NCBI RefSeq assembly: GCF_001953865.1
Contig: NZ_MQUQ01000015.1
Coordinates: forward strand, 294,026 to 358,025
DNA length: 64,000 nucleotides
DNA from: Amycolatopsis coloradensis
GTDB lineage: Bacteria; Actinomycetota; Actinomycetes; Mycobacteriales; Pseudonocardiaceae
Direction: 5' to 3'
Of this stretch, positions 9,225 to 16,508 are shown piece by piece; within the stretch, counting starts at the first letter, position 1; the number at the start of each line of letters is the position of its first letter. The notes below the pieces were generated by a model. It was not told the DNA's origin. It was given only the letters and a program-made list of their open reading frames with translations, and did no database searches. The position numbers and the translations under genes were made by a program.

Positions 9225-9837
9225 CGAGCGCAGCAACCGCCTGCGCCCGCAGATCCTGACCGAACTCGTCTCGCAGTACATGAACGACGCCGAGCGCGCC
9301 CGTTTCTACGGACTGCCGGAGTCGACGCGGGTCCGCGAGCGGGTCAAGATCATCAGCCCGGAGAACCTGAAGATCGGTGAACACTGCTGGATCGGCGAAG
9401 GCGCCGCGCTCGACGCGAGCGGCGGGCTGGAGATCGGCGAGCACACCAGCATCGGCCTCAACACGCTGATCTTCACGCACTCCAGCTGGCTCGCGAACAT
9501 GACGCTGCAGAACCACTCCGGCAGTGACCTCATCGAACGCAAACCGGTGAAGATCGGCAAGGGCTGCTTCATCGGCGGCCTGGTGGTGATCATGGCGGGT
9601 GTGACGATCGGCGACTTCGCCACCGTGCAGCCGAACTCGGTGGTCGCCAAGGACGTCCCGCCGCGCACCCTGGTCGCGGGTAATCCGGCGCGTGTGTTCC
9701 AGAAGTACGACGACGAGTACATCCAGTCCGAAGTGGAGCGTGTGCGCGGCGAGAACGCGCGGCGGCGCGCGCTGGCGGAGGAACGCGGTGACACCCCGGG
9801 GTCGTGGGGCGCTCCGGCGGGTGACTTCACGGAGTAG
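9211..9837 (+). CDS. left-handed beta-helix acyltransferase (WcaF/NodL-like sugar O-acetyltransferase)
   Basis: A 208-residue hexapeptide-repeat transferase, overlapping the GT4 gene by 14 bases. Repeats of the form (I/V)GxxxxIG run from about residue 50 to 150 (KIGEHCWIGEG, EIGEHTSIGLN, KIGKGCFIGG, TIGDFATVQPNS). The block ending LVAGNPARVF is typical of acetyl-CoA-dependent maltose/galactoside O-acetyltransferases. His91 (FTHSSW) is a candidate catalytic base. The last about 40 residues are a charged extension that departs from the usual family length. It probably acetylates the amino sugar or the assembled glycan; O- versus N-acylation cannot be told from sequence. Confidence 0.85.
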   Translation: MFFDDERSNRLRPQILTELVSQYMNDAERARFYGLPESTRVRERVKIISPENLKIGEHCWIGEGAALDASGGLEIGEHTSIGLNTLIFTHSSWLANMTLQNHSGSDLIERKPVKIGKGCFIGGLVVIMAGVTIGDFATVQPNSVVAKDVPPRTLVAGNPARVFQKYDDEYIQSEVERVRGENARRRALAEERGDTPGSWGAPAGDFTE

Positions 9838-9938
9838 CCGACAGCGCTTCTCGGTGCCCGGACTCTGTCGATTGTTCCTGCGCCTGAATTCCACTGACCT
9901 GCGAAAACTTGCATCGCGGCAACTGGGCGGGCAGCTCT

Positions 9939-9957
9939 TCACTACAGTGTGTAGTGA
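9939..9957. promoter_or_regulatory. perfect 8-bp inverted repeat, operator candidate
   Basis: TCACTACA-GTG-TGTAGTGA is a perfect 8-bp palindrome with a 3-base spacer, 61 bases upstream of the Uma2-like gene. It is too short and GC-poor to be a terminator and resembles dimeric-regulator operators (GntR/TetR type). Its TGTAGTGAT side could also overlap a -10 element. No cognate regulator is obvious nearby. Confidence 0.4.
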
Positions 9958-10017
9958 TACCGTTTCGAGGAAATCGTGGGAAGATGGTCTGGTGATCACC
10001 GGCGAAGGAGGAGTTCG

Positions 10018-10593
10018 ATGAGTGTCGTGCAGTGGCCTCACCGCCTCCTGACCCTCGAAGACTGGGCCGGTCTGCCGGAAACGCCGGAGCACCGGGTGGA
10101 AGTCGTCAAAGGGGTCCTCGTCGTGTCGCCGCGTCCGTCGCTGGTCCATCAGTGGGCCGTCACGCGTCTGGGCTTCCTGTTCCATGATCAGCTTCCCGAG
10201 GGGCTCAGTGCGTGGAGCGAGGCCGAGATGATCATCGGTCAGACCCCGCTCACCGTCCGGGTGCCCGACGTGGTGGTGGCGAGGACCGAGGTTATGGACA
10301 GCAGTCCGGCTCGTATCCCGGCCGACGCGGCGCGAATGGTCATCGAAGTTCTGTCGGAAGGCACCCGCCGTACCGACCGGGTCACCAAGTTCTCCGAATA
10401 CGCCGAGGTCGGCATCGAGCACTACTGGATCGTCGACCTCGACGATCCGGCGAGCATGATCACCTATCGCCTCGTCGACGGTGACTACGAGAATTTCGGC
10501 GAGCACACCGGCAAGGTGTCCCTCGATTTCGACGGCACCCCGCTGACTCTCGATCTCGACGCCCTCACCACCCGGCGCGCGCAGCGCCCCTGA
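10018..10593 (+). CDS. Uma2-family (DUF820) PD-(D/E)XK endonuclease-like protein
   Basis: A 191-residue member of the Uma2 family, a restriction-endonuclease-fold group abundant in actinomycetes and cyanobacteria whose physiological role is unknown. The core is visible in order: RVEVVKGVLVVSP, VPDVVV (Asp of the PD motif), VIEVLSEGTRRTDRVTKFSEYAEVGIEHYW, i.e. E-V-L-S-x4-R-x2-D-x3-K-x2-E-Y. The ATG follows AAGGAGGAG by about 5 bases, the strongest ribosome-binding site in this part of the window. It stands alone, with a palindrome upstream and a weak CCCGCG/CGCGGG hairpin downstream (10629-10647). Confidence 0.85.
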   Translation: MSVVQWPHRLLTLEDWAGLPETPEHRVEVVKGVLVVSPRPSLVHQWAVTRLGFLFHDQLPEGLSAWSEAEMIIGQTPLTVRVPDVVVARTEVMDSSPARIPADAARMVIEVLSEGTRRTDRVTKFSEYAEVGIEHYWIVDLDDPASMITYRLVDGDYENFGEHTGKVSLDFDGTPLTLDLDALTTRRAQRP

Positions 10594-10716
10594 GCATTCG
10601 ACCACCTCAGGTCGATCTCGCGACTGTCCCCGCGAGCCGACCGCGGGAACCACCACCCCGCCGGATCCGACTACTAAGCTCAGTGTGCGAGTTTCCCGGC
10701 CGGAGGGTATGTCCAG

Positions 10717-11292
10717 ATGAGGTTCAAGCGGTTCGGCGCGTCGTTGCTGGTCGCCGGGGTCGCCCTGCTGGGTGCCGCGACTCCGGCGATGGCCCACTCG
10801 GAGCTGAAGAGCAGCGACCCGGCGAAGGGCGCTTCGCTGGCGACGCCCCCGACGCAGATCAAGCTGACCTTCTCCGGCCCGGTCACCCTCGCGGCCGATC
10901 CGATCCAGATCACCGGGCCCGAAAACGCGAAGTGGACCGTCGGCCGGGCGGAGGTCGCCGGGGCCGTGATCACCGCGCCGGTCCAGGCGGTCGGGCCCGC
11001 GGGCGAGTACACGCTGCGCTACAAGGTGACCTTCGAGGACACGCACGAGTCCAGCGGAACGGTGAAGTTCAACCTCAGCGCCCCGGCCGCGCCCCCGTCA
11101 TCGGGCAGCGCGGCGGTCTCGGCGAGCAGCGCGGCCCCGGAAACCAGCGCGACCCCGGTGCCGCAGGCCGACGAGACCACTCCCGAAGGCCTGGTGCCGG
11201 GCTGGGTGTGGATCGTCCTCGCGGTCGCCGTGGTCGTCGCCGGGCTCGTGGGCGCGCTCCGCATCGTCCGCCGCAAAAACGACCGGTCCTGA
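10717..11292 (+). CDS. CopC-domain copper-binding membrane-anchored protein
   Basis: A 191-residue exported protein. Residues 1-26 are a signal peptide (cleavage after AMA). The mature protein begins with His27, as in CopC proteins, where the N-terminal amine and His form a copper brace with a downstream Asp and His (here in FEDTHESSG). The beta-sandwich covers about 27-122, then a Ser/Ala/Pro-rich linker, a C-terminal helix (about 160-181) and a basic tail. It therefore sits on the outer face of the membrane. No CopD follows; the next gene is convergent and 2 bases away. The role is copper sequestration or delivery. Confidence 0.85.
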   Translation: MRFKRFGASLLVAGVALLGAATPAMAHSELKSSDPAKGASLATPPTQIKLTFSGPVTLAADPIQITGPENAKWTVGRAEVAGAVITAPVQAVGPAGEYTLRYKVTFEDTHESSGTVKFNLSAPAAPPSSGSAAVSASSAAPETSATPVPQADETTPEGLVPGWVWIVLAVAVVVAGLVGALRIVRRKNDRS

Positions 11293-11294
11293 CG

Positions 11295-11861
11295 TCAGCC
11301 GTGGCCGACGCCGGTGTTCCCCGCGGGCAGTTCCTTGCCGGAGGCGTCGAAGGCGGCCAGTTCCAGCGGGTCGGCGTCCGAGTCGAACCAGAACACGACG
11401 ACGTTCGGGTCCACGCTCCACGGCGCCTGACGCGCGGTGACGCTCTTGCCCGCCACCTTCGCGGTGATCTTCACGGCCGGTCCCGCGTAGTAACCGAACG
11501 ACGGATAGCCGTTGATCCCACCGGACACCGCGTGGAAACCGGGTGCCTTGTCGGAGCCTTCGAACTCGTTGGCGACGACGCCCGCGGTCACCTGGCCTCC
11601 GGCCGGACGGCGCCCCGCCATGATCCCGAAGGTCGTCCCCGGAAGCTGCTCGACGTCGATCTTCACGCCGGAGAACACCAGCTCACCGCCGTCACCATGG
11701 ACACCGGTGCCGATGACGTCGCCCCACGGCGTGCCGGCCTGGGCAGTCTGAACGATGGCGGGCGCCGGAGCGGGGACGGCGTTCGCCGTCAGGGTGCTCA
11801 TGAGCACCACGGCCAGCACCGCACCACCGGCCAGGAGCGTCCGCTTCCCGGGTGATTTCAT
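11295..11861 (-). CDS. secreted protein paralogous to the sensor domain of the adjacent sigma-linked membrane protein
   Basis: A 188-residue exported protein: signal peptide at about 1-30 (KRTLLAGGAVLAVVLMSTLTANA) and a domain from about 44 on. That domain aligns with the extracellular part of the protein at 12480-13235: WGDVIGTG/LGDVISLG, NEFEGSDKAPGFHA/NEFKGDDRSFGFHA, FGYYAGPA/FGYFAGPA, and WSVDPNVVVFWF/WSEDPTVVFFWF. The start follows GGGGAGG; an upstream ATG adds 13 residues without a site. It is transcribed away from the sigma gene, and a matching sigma-type promoter lies upstream. It could be a soluble ligand competitor or the effector of the regulon. Confidence 0.8.
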   Translation of the reverse strand: MKSPGKRTLLAGGAVLAVVLMSTLTANAVPAPAPAIVQTAQAGTPWGDVIGTGVHGDGGELVFSGVKIDVEQLPGTTFGIMAGRRPAGGQVTAGVVANEFEGSDKAPGFHAVSGGINGYPSFGYYAGPAVKITAKVAGKSVTARQAPWSVDPNVVVFWFDSDADPLELAAFDASGKELPAGNTGVGHG

Positions 11862-11901
11862 GGGTGTTCCTCCCCGTGACAGAAGATCATTCAGAAACAT
11901 C

Positions 11902-11926
11902 TACGGGGGAGCGCCCGAAAAGGTTG
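11902..11926 (-). promoter_or_regulatory. ECF-type promoter candidate for the secreted paralogue
   Basis: On the minus strand, CAACC (-35, plus-strand GGTTG at 11922-11926) is followed after 16 bases by CGTA (-10, plus-strand TACG at 11902-11905). This matches the CAACC/CGTC-like pattern used by actinobacterial ECF (SigE-type) factors. Its -35 box is the left half of the palindrome GGTTG-agg-CAACC. Confidence 0.5.
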
Positions 11927-11929
11927 AGG

Positions 11930-11953
11930 CAACCTTTCAGGTGGTCAACCGTC
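11930..11953 (+). promoter_or_regulatory. ECF-type autoregulatory promoter candidate for the sigma operon
   Basis: CAACC (11930-11934) and CGTC (11950-11953) are separated by 15 bases and lie 20 bases before the chosen GTG start of the sigma gene. The CAACC is the right half of GGTTG-agg-CAACC (11922-11934), so the two divergent promoters share a palindromic -35 region. This is the arrangement expected if the sigma factor drives both its own operon and the secreted paralogue. Confidence 0.5.
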
Positions 11954-11973
11954 GAACGGAGATGAGGACCAGG

Positions 11974-12483
11974 GTGGCTCGTGGCGACGACGAGTTCGTC
12001 GAGTTCGTGCGGACCTCGTCGAACCGTCTGCAACAGGCCGCCTACCTGCTGACCAGCGACCGTCATCAGGCCGAGGACGCCGCGCAGACGGCGTTCGCCA
12101 AGACGTACGCGGCCTGGTCGCGGGTACGCCGCAGGGACGCCTACGCCTACGCGCGGCAGGTCCTCGTCAACCACATCATCGACGGCTGGCGGCGCCCGAT
12201 CCGGGAGAACGCGACCGGGGAGATCCCCGAGCGGCCGAGCGGCACGGACGTCGCCGACGCCGTTGTCCAGCGGAAATGGCTGCTTGACGCGTTGCGTACG
12301 CTCACAGACCGGGAGAGGGCGGTCGTGGTGCTTCGGCATTTCTTCGATTTGAAGGAGTCCGATGTGGCCGGCGAGCTGGGTGTCTCGGTGGGCACCGTGA
12401 AGAGCACCAACTCCCGTGCCTTGACCAAGCTGCGGATCACCGCGGAGGACGGAACGGAACTGATCGGGGGGCTGGGCCGATGA
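11974..12483 (+). CDS. SigE-family ECF RNA polymerase sigma factor
   Basis: A 169-residue ECF sigma factor. Region 2 spans about 5-70 (RLQQAAYLLTSDRHQAEDAAQTAFAKTY, then RRRDAYAYARQVLVNHIID) and region 4 about 100-155 (LRTLTDRERAVVVLRHFFDLKESDVAGELGVSVGTVKSTNSRALTKL, with the recognition helix at VSVGTVKSTNSRA). The GTG start is preceded by GAGG at 6 bases; an ATG four codons upstream is an alternative. It is coupled (ATGA) to a single-helix membrane protein with an extracytoplasmic domain, the usual sigma/anti-sigma arrangement. A matching promoter 20 bases upstream suggests autoregulation. Confidence 0.9.
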   Translation: MARGDDEFVEFVRTSSNRLQQAAYLLTSDRHQAEDAAQTAFAKTYAAWSRVRRRDAYAYARQVLVNHIIDGWRRPIRENATGEIPERPSGTDVADAVVQRKWLLDALRTLTDRERAVVVLRHFFDLKESDVAGELGVSVGTVKSTNSRALTKLRITAEDGTELIGGLGR

Positions 12484-13235
12484 CCGATCTCGAGACGCTG
12501 CGCTCGGCATTGCGGGAGCCGCCGTCCGAGGAGTTCGCCGCGCCCGATCTCGGCGCGATCATGACCAAGGGCAGGCGTATCCGCCGTCGTCGCCGTCTCG
12601 CGACCGGCGCGGGCGGAATCGCCGCCACCGTGGTGACGGTCCTGGTGATCGTCGGCGCTGTCGCGCTGAAGGAACCGTCGCCCGAGCGGCGGCAGCTTCC
12701 GCCGGCCGCGAGCGCCCCGTCTTCCCCGTCACCGATGTTGCCCGCCCCGACCGTGACGGGCCCCCCGTCGCCCGCGTCCCCGGCGGACGCGGGACCGCTG
12801 GGCGACGTGATCTCACTCGGCACTGGCGGCGGCGACGGCCGGGAAATGGTGCTTTACGCCACGCCTCTCGACGAATCCGTTCTGCCGGGCGTCGCGTTCG
12901 GTCTTCAGATCGCCTACCGGAACGACGACGGCACCTACGAGGGACTCCTGGGCACCAACGAGTTCAAGGGAGACGACCGGTCGTTCGGCTTCCACGCCAC
13001 GGACGGCGGCGAACTGATCCGGGGCGCGTTCGTCCCCGTGTTCGGCTACTTCGCCGGCCCGGCGGCGCGGATCAGCAGCACCGTCCGGGGAAAGCCGGTC
13101 GAGGCGAAGACGGCCACCTGGTCCGAAGACCCGACGGTCGTGTTCTTCTGGTTCCCCGCGTCGGACGTCGAGTCGTCGGACGTCCTGACCCCCCTCGTCG
13201 CCTACGACGCCAAGGGCCAGCGCCTCACCAAATAA
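12480..13235 (+). CDS. membrane protein with extracytoplasmic sensor domain, putative anti-sigma partner
   Basis: A 251-residue protein: cytoplasmic N-terminus (1-40) ending in GRRIRRRRRL, one transmembrane helix (about 42-62), a Pro/Ser-rich linker and an extracytoplasmic domain (about 105-251). The outer domain is homologous to the secreted protein encoded divergently at 11295-11861. The ATG overlaps the sigma stop (ATGA). The N-terminus lacks the zinc-binding HxxxCxxC motif of ZAS anti-sigma factors, so anti-sigma activity is inferred from position. The 40-residue cytoplasmic part is short for an anti-sigma domain. The gene ends 1 base before a long hairpin. Confidence 0.75.
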   Translation: MTDLETLRSALREPPSEEFAAPDLGAIMTKGRRIRRRRRLATGAGGIAATVVTVLVIVGAVALKEPSPERRQLPPAASAPSSPSPMLPAPTVTGPPSPASPADAGPLGDVISLGTGGGDGREMVLYATPLDESVLPGVAFGLQIAYRNDDGTYEGLLGTNEFKGDDRSFGFHATDGGELIRGAFVPVFGYFAGPAARISSTVRGKPVEAKTATWSEDPTVVFFWFPASDVESSDVLTPLVAYDAKGQRLTK

Positions 13236-13236
13236 C

Positions 13237-13298
13237 GCAATTCGTCCTCTAGTTGCGGTCCTTGCGTGTGCAAGTACCGCAACTAGAGGACGAATTGC
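13237..13298. repeat. palindromic repeat family A, copy 1 (also bidirectional terminator candidate)
   Basis: Perfect 23-bp arms (13237-13259 and 13276-13298) whose core is GTCCTCTAGTTGCGGT, separated by 16 bases that contain a second hairpin, CTTGC-gtgt-GCAAG. It lies between convergent genes. The same core recurs at 21912-21976, 22141-22189 and 35486-35550. It has no U-tract, so any terminator function would rest on the stem alone. Confidence 0.85.
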
Positions 13299-13306
13299 AA
13301 AAGAGG

Positions 13307-14266
13307 TCAGGCCGCGGCCTGGGTGAGGACCTGGTCGACGACGGCGTGCGAAGGCAGGATCAGGTCCCGCTCGGTGTCGGCGTCGATCTTGCCCTCGAGC
13401 AGCTCGAGGAACCGGTCCAGCTGGGTCGCCAGCGGCTCCCGCGCGGTGACCAGTTCCGGGATCTCGATGACGGTCTGCTGCCGGTAGCCGAGGCCGTCCT
13501 CGGTGACCGAGTCGTGCGAGACGTGCCGGTAGATGGTGACGTCACGGCGGAGCAGGTCGATCTCGATCATACGGTCCAGTTCGGACACCCACAGCGAGCG
13601 GACCTTGCGCTGGCCGAGGCGGGACGCGGAAACCGTGGCGAGCCCGGACTCGAACGACAGCACCGTCTCGATGGTGTCTTCGGCGCCCTCGACCGAATGC
13701 GGGTGGAAGTAGCCGGCACCGGAGGCGACCCGCTGCGGGGTCGCGCCGCCGAAGAACTGGATCGCCAGGTCGACGTCGTGCACCAGCAGATCCCACGCGA
13801 CACCGGTCTTGATCCGCGGCGCGTACGGGCCGTGGCGGCGGGCCATCAGGTGGATCGGCTCGTGCACCAGCGCCCGCGCGGTCATCACGGCCGGGTTGTA
13901 GCGCTCCAGGAGCCCGCACATCAGCGGGACGTCCTTCTTCGCCGACAGCGAGACGATCTCCTTGGAGAATTCCAGGCTGTTGCACACCGGCTTCTCGACC
14001 AGCAACGGCTTGCCCTGGCCCAGGATCTCCTGCGCCAGCTCGTAATGCGCCTCGGTGGCCGAAGCGAGCACGACGGCGTCCACATCGGACAGCGAGCCGA
14101 TTTCGGGCGTCCACTGGGTTTCGTAGCGCTCGGCGACCTTGCGGCCCGCCTCTTCGCGCGGGTCGATCACGCGGACGAGGTCCACGCGCTCGTTCGCGGC
14201 GAGGACACGGGCGTGCAGCGAGCCCATGTTCCCGGTGCCGATGAGGGCGATCTTGTGCGTCGTCAT
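13307..14266 (-). CDS. Gfo/Idh/MocA-family sugar-nucleotide 3-dehydrogenase (GnnA/WlbA-like)
   Basis: A 319-residue oxidoreductase. The N-terminal Rossmann domain has IALIGTGNMGSLHARVL, the NAD pocket VVLASATEAHYELAQ and the family block LVEKPVCNS (EKP). The C-terminal beta-sheet domain has WDLLVHDVDLAIQFFGG with the conserved H-D. Together with the overlapping aminotransferase (ATGA) this is the pair that in GnnA/GnnB or WlbA/WlbC systems oxidises C3 of a UDP-GlcNAc-type sugar and replaces it with an amino group. The divergent LpxA-like gene favours the GnnA/GnnB route; the substrate is inferred. MTTHK is the natural start. Confidence 0.8.
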   Translation of the reverse strand: MTTHKIALIGTGNMGSLHARVLAANERVDLVRVIDPREEAGRKVAERYETQWTPEIGSLSDVDAVVLASATEAHYELAQEILGQGKPLLVEKPVCNSLEFSKEIVSLSAKKDVPLMCGLLERYNPAVMTARALVHEPIHLMARRHGPYAPRIKTGVAWDLLVHDVDLAIQFFGGATPQRVASGAGYFHPHSVEGAEDTIETVLSFESGLATVSASRLGQRKVRSLWVSELDRMIEIDLLRRDVTIYRHVSHDSVTEDGLGYRQQTVIEIPELVTAREPLATQLDRFLELLEGKIDADTERDLILPSHAVVDQVLTQAAA

Positions 14267-15369
14267 GCGCCGAGCACCTCGCGAACCGTTTCGATGATGG
14301 TGTCCAGGTCGGACTCGGAAAGGTGCGGGTGCACCGGCAGCGAAAGCGCCTGCGCGGCAACGGAAGCGGCCACCGGGTAGTTCTCGACCTTCGCTCCTCG
14401 GATCAGCGGGTTGTTCCGGTAGCAGTCGTAGTCGAAGACGATCTTCGGGTAGTAGATCCCGTTGCCGATGCCGCGTTCGGTGAGGGCGGCGGCGAGTTCG
14501 TCGCGCGAGAGGAACGCGTGCGGGCCGACCAGCACGGTGTACTGGTGCCACACGTGTTCGCGGCCCGGCAGGACCTGCGGGAGGTCGAGACCCGGGGTGC
14601 CGGCGAGGCCTTCGGTGAGGCGCTTCGCGTTGGCCTGGCGGGCGGCGGTGAGCTGGTCCAGCTTCTCCAGCTGCGGGATGCCGACCGCGGCGTGCAGGTC
14701 GGTCATCCGGTAGTTGTGCCCGGCGACCTCGTACTGGTAGCGGGCGCGCATGCCCTGGTTGCGCAGGACGCGCAGCGCGTCGGCCAGCTCGTCGTCGTCC
14801 GTGGTGATCACGCCGCCCTCGGCGGTGGTCACGTTCTTGGTGGCGTACAAGGAGAAGCAGCCGATCCCGAAGGATCCCGACGGCTTGCCCTGGAACGACG
14901 CGCCGACGGCCTGCGCGGAGTCCTCGATGACCTTGAGGCCGTGCTCGGCGGCCAGCGGCGCGAGCTTGCCCATGTCCGCGGTCTGCCCGTAGAGGTGCAC
15001 GGGCATGAGGACCTTGGTGCGGTCGGTGATCGCGGCGGCGACGGCGTCCGGGTCGATCGCGAAGTCGTCGCGCCGGATGTCGGCGAACCGGACGGTCGCG
15101 CCCGCTTCCAGGATCGCGTTCAGCGTCGCCACGAAGGTGAACGGCGAGGTGACGACCTCGTCGCCCGGCTGAAGGCCGAGCGCCTGAAGGGCGGCGACCA
15201 GCGCGGTGGTGCCGTTGTTCACGGCGATCGCGTGCTTCGTGCCGGAAACGCTCGCGAACGCGTCCTCGAAGCGCTTGACCATCGGTCCCTGTGCGATGGC
15301 GCCGGATCGCAGCACCTCGACGACGAGGTCCTCCGCGTCACGGACGTCGACCACGGTAATGGGGATCAT
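14263..15369 (-). CDS. DegT/DnrJ-family 3-keto-sugar aminotransferase (GnnB/WlbC-like)
   Basis: A 368-residue PLP aminotransferase with the family sequence CFSLYATKNVTTAEGG; Lys178 is the expected Schiff-base lysine and IEDSAQAVG carries the PLP-binding Asp. The start chosen is MIPITVVDVRDAED, preceded by a GAGAGA stretch; an upstream extension of 30 residues looks non-coding. It overlaps the Gfo/Idh dehydrogenase gene by 4 bases, and the two are probably one transcript. Expected reaction: glutamate-dependent amination of the 3-keto-UDP-sugar from its partner, giving a 3-amino sugar nucleotide. That is an ideal substrate for the LpxA-like acyltransferase transcribed divergently 157 bases away. 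Confidence 0.85.
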   Translation of the reverse strand: MIPITVVDVRDAEDLVVEVLRSGAIAQGPMVKRFEDAFASVSGTKHAIAVNNGTTALVAALQALGLQPGDEVVTSPFTFVATLNAILEAGATVRFADIRRDDFAIDPDAVAAAITDRTKVLMPVHLYGQTADMGKLAPLAAEHGLKVIEDSAQAVGASFQGKPSGSFGIGCFSLYATKNVTTAEGGVITTDDDELADALRVLRNQGMRARYQYEVAGHNYRMTDLHAAVGIPQLEKLDQLTAARQANAKRLTEGLAGTPGLDLPQVLPGREHVWHQYTVLVGPHAFLSRDELAAALTERGIGNGIYYPKIVFDYDCYRNNPLIRGAKVENYPVAASVAAQALSLPVHPHLSESDLDTIIETVREVLGA

Positions 15370-15526
15370 CTGCAAGTCTCTCTCGACTGGGCGTTCTGGT
15401 GCGTCCGGTACAGTGAGCCGCCGGTTCTGCGCCCGGCCGCCCTCTCTGGCGCGGGCCACACGTTACCGGGACCGCCGAAGCGCCCAATACCCCAGGCTGC
15501 CTCCAGCCACAACGAACGGATCTCAC

Positions 15527-16252
15527 GTGGTGAACCGCATCCACCCGACAGCAGTCATCGGCGAGGGTGTCGAACTCGGGGAAGACAACGTCATCGGCCC
15601 GTTCACCGTCATCGTGGGCCCGGCGCGCATCGGTGACGGCAACTGGATCGGCCCGCACGTGACCATCGGGACCCCGGGTGAGGACCGCGGCCGTGAGCAC
15701 CCCGCCGCCTGGGACTCCGCGCCGAACGGTGATCCCGATCACGACGGGCACGGCGTCGTCATCGGCAGCCGCAACCGGATCCGCGAATACGCCAGCGTCC
15801 ACCAGGGCACCTGGCGCACGACCACCATCGGCGACGGCGGCTACTTCCTCCGCGGTTCCCACATCGCCCACGACTGCCTGGTCGAGGACGCCGTCACGGT
15901 CGCGTCGAACGTCGTCACCGGCGGCCACTGCCACCTCTGGTCCGGGGCGAACCTCGGCATGGGCGCGATTCTGCACCAGCGGGTCGTCATCGGCCCCGGC
16001 GCGATGGTCGGCATGAGCTCCGCGGTCCGCAAGGAGGTGGGCGCGTTCACCATCGCCGTCGGCAACCCCGCGCGGGTGACGGGCGTCAACACCGTGGGGC
16101 TGTCCCGCCGAGGGCTGGACGAGGCCACCATCGAGGCACTGGGACCGTGGCTGAAGGGTAAGGCCGGTCTCCCTGAGGACGGGCTGGCCGACCGGCTGCC
16201 CGGCGACCTCTCTACCTTGGTGAAGGCGTGGGACGCCCGTCCGCGCGAGTGA
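15527..16252 (+). CDS. LpxA-like UDP-sugar acyltransferase (left-handed beta-helix)
   Basis: A 241-residue protein with the layout of LpxA: it opens IHPTAVIGEGVELGEDNVIGPF, continues with hexapeptide repeats, and has HIAHDC, where His115 corresponds to the catalytic His125 of E. coli LpxA. It ends in a helical C-terminal region with GVNTVGLSRRGL (LpxA: GVNIEGLKRRGF). LpxA transfers 3-hydroxyacyl groups from acyl carrier protein to UDP-GlcNAc or UDP-GlcNAc3N. An ACP gene follows 16 bases downstream, strengthening that assignment. This is striking in a Gram-positive lineage without lipid A. Two adjacent GTG codons (15527, 15530) are possible starts; there is no strong ribosome-binding site. WbpD/WlbB-type acetyltransferases are the main alternative. 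Confidence 0.8.
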   Translation: MVNRIHPTAVIGEGVELGEDNVIGPFTVIVGPARIGDGNWIGPHVTIGTPGEDRGREHPAAWDSAPNGDPDHDGHGVVIGSRNRIREYASVHQGTWRTTTIGDGGYFLRGSHIAHDCLVEDAVTVASNVVTGGHCHLWSGANLGMGAILHQRVVIGPGAMVGMSSAVRKEVGAFTIAVGNPARVTGVNTVGLSRRGLDEATIEALGPWLKGKAGLPEDGLADRLPGDLSTLVKAWDARPRE

Positions 16253-16268
16253 CACTAGGAGTCAGAAG

Positions 16269-16508
16269 ATGGCGGAAGTCGCCGGCAAGCTGCGTGAGGT
16301 CTTCGTCGAGGCGCTGGACCTCGATGGCGATGTCGACGTCGAAAACCTGAAGTACCGCGACATCGAGGCGTGGGACTCGGTCGGTCACATGGCGCTGGTC
16401 GCGGCCATCGAGGACGAGTTCGACGTCGAGTTCGACACCGACCAGGTGATCGACATGTCGAGCTTCAAGGTCGCCGTGGACATGGTCACGGACCTCCAGA
16501 ACAAGTGA
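16269..16508 (+). CDS. acyl carrier protein (dedicated)
   Basis: A 79-residue acidic four-helix carrier protein. The phosphopantetheine attachment site is Ser37 in EAWDSVGHMAL; W-D-S is characteristic of specialised carrier proteins rather than the house-keeping AcpP (DSLD). The rest (FDVEFDTDQVIDMSSFKVAVDMV) fits helices II-IV. It lies between an LpxA-like transferase and a FabG-like reductase, overlapping the latter by 1 base. It is therefore presumably the acyl shuttle of this operon, charged by the AMP ligase two genes downstream and delivering acyl groups to the LpxA-like enzyme. Confidence 0.9.
   Translation: MAEVAGKLREVFVEALDLDGDVDVENLKYRDIEAWDSVGHMALVAAIEDEFDVEFDTDQVIDMSSFKVAVDMVTDLQNK

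Noticed and set aside
5934..9837. First sugar operon as part of the pseudaminic acid pathway
   Set aside because: It has its own aminotransferase, epimerase and acyltransferase of different subfamilies and is about 40 kb away; the Pse locus is already complete.
9073..11046. 657-codon minus-strand frame covering the acyltransferase, Uma2 and CopC genes
   Set aside because: It crosses several real plus-strand genes and intergenic gaps and has no motif; high GC alone keeps it open.
13237..13298. Palindromic family A elements as CRISPR repeats or att sites
   Set aside because: Copies are kilobases apart, each is self-complementary, there are no regular spacers, cas genes, integrase or tRNA.
14323..15636. 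437-codon plus-strand frame opposite the DegT aminotransferase
   Set aside because: Antisense to a gene with a complete PLP motif; composition is non-protein-like.
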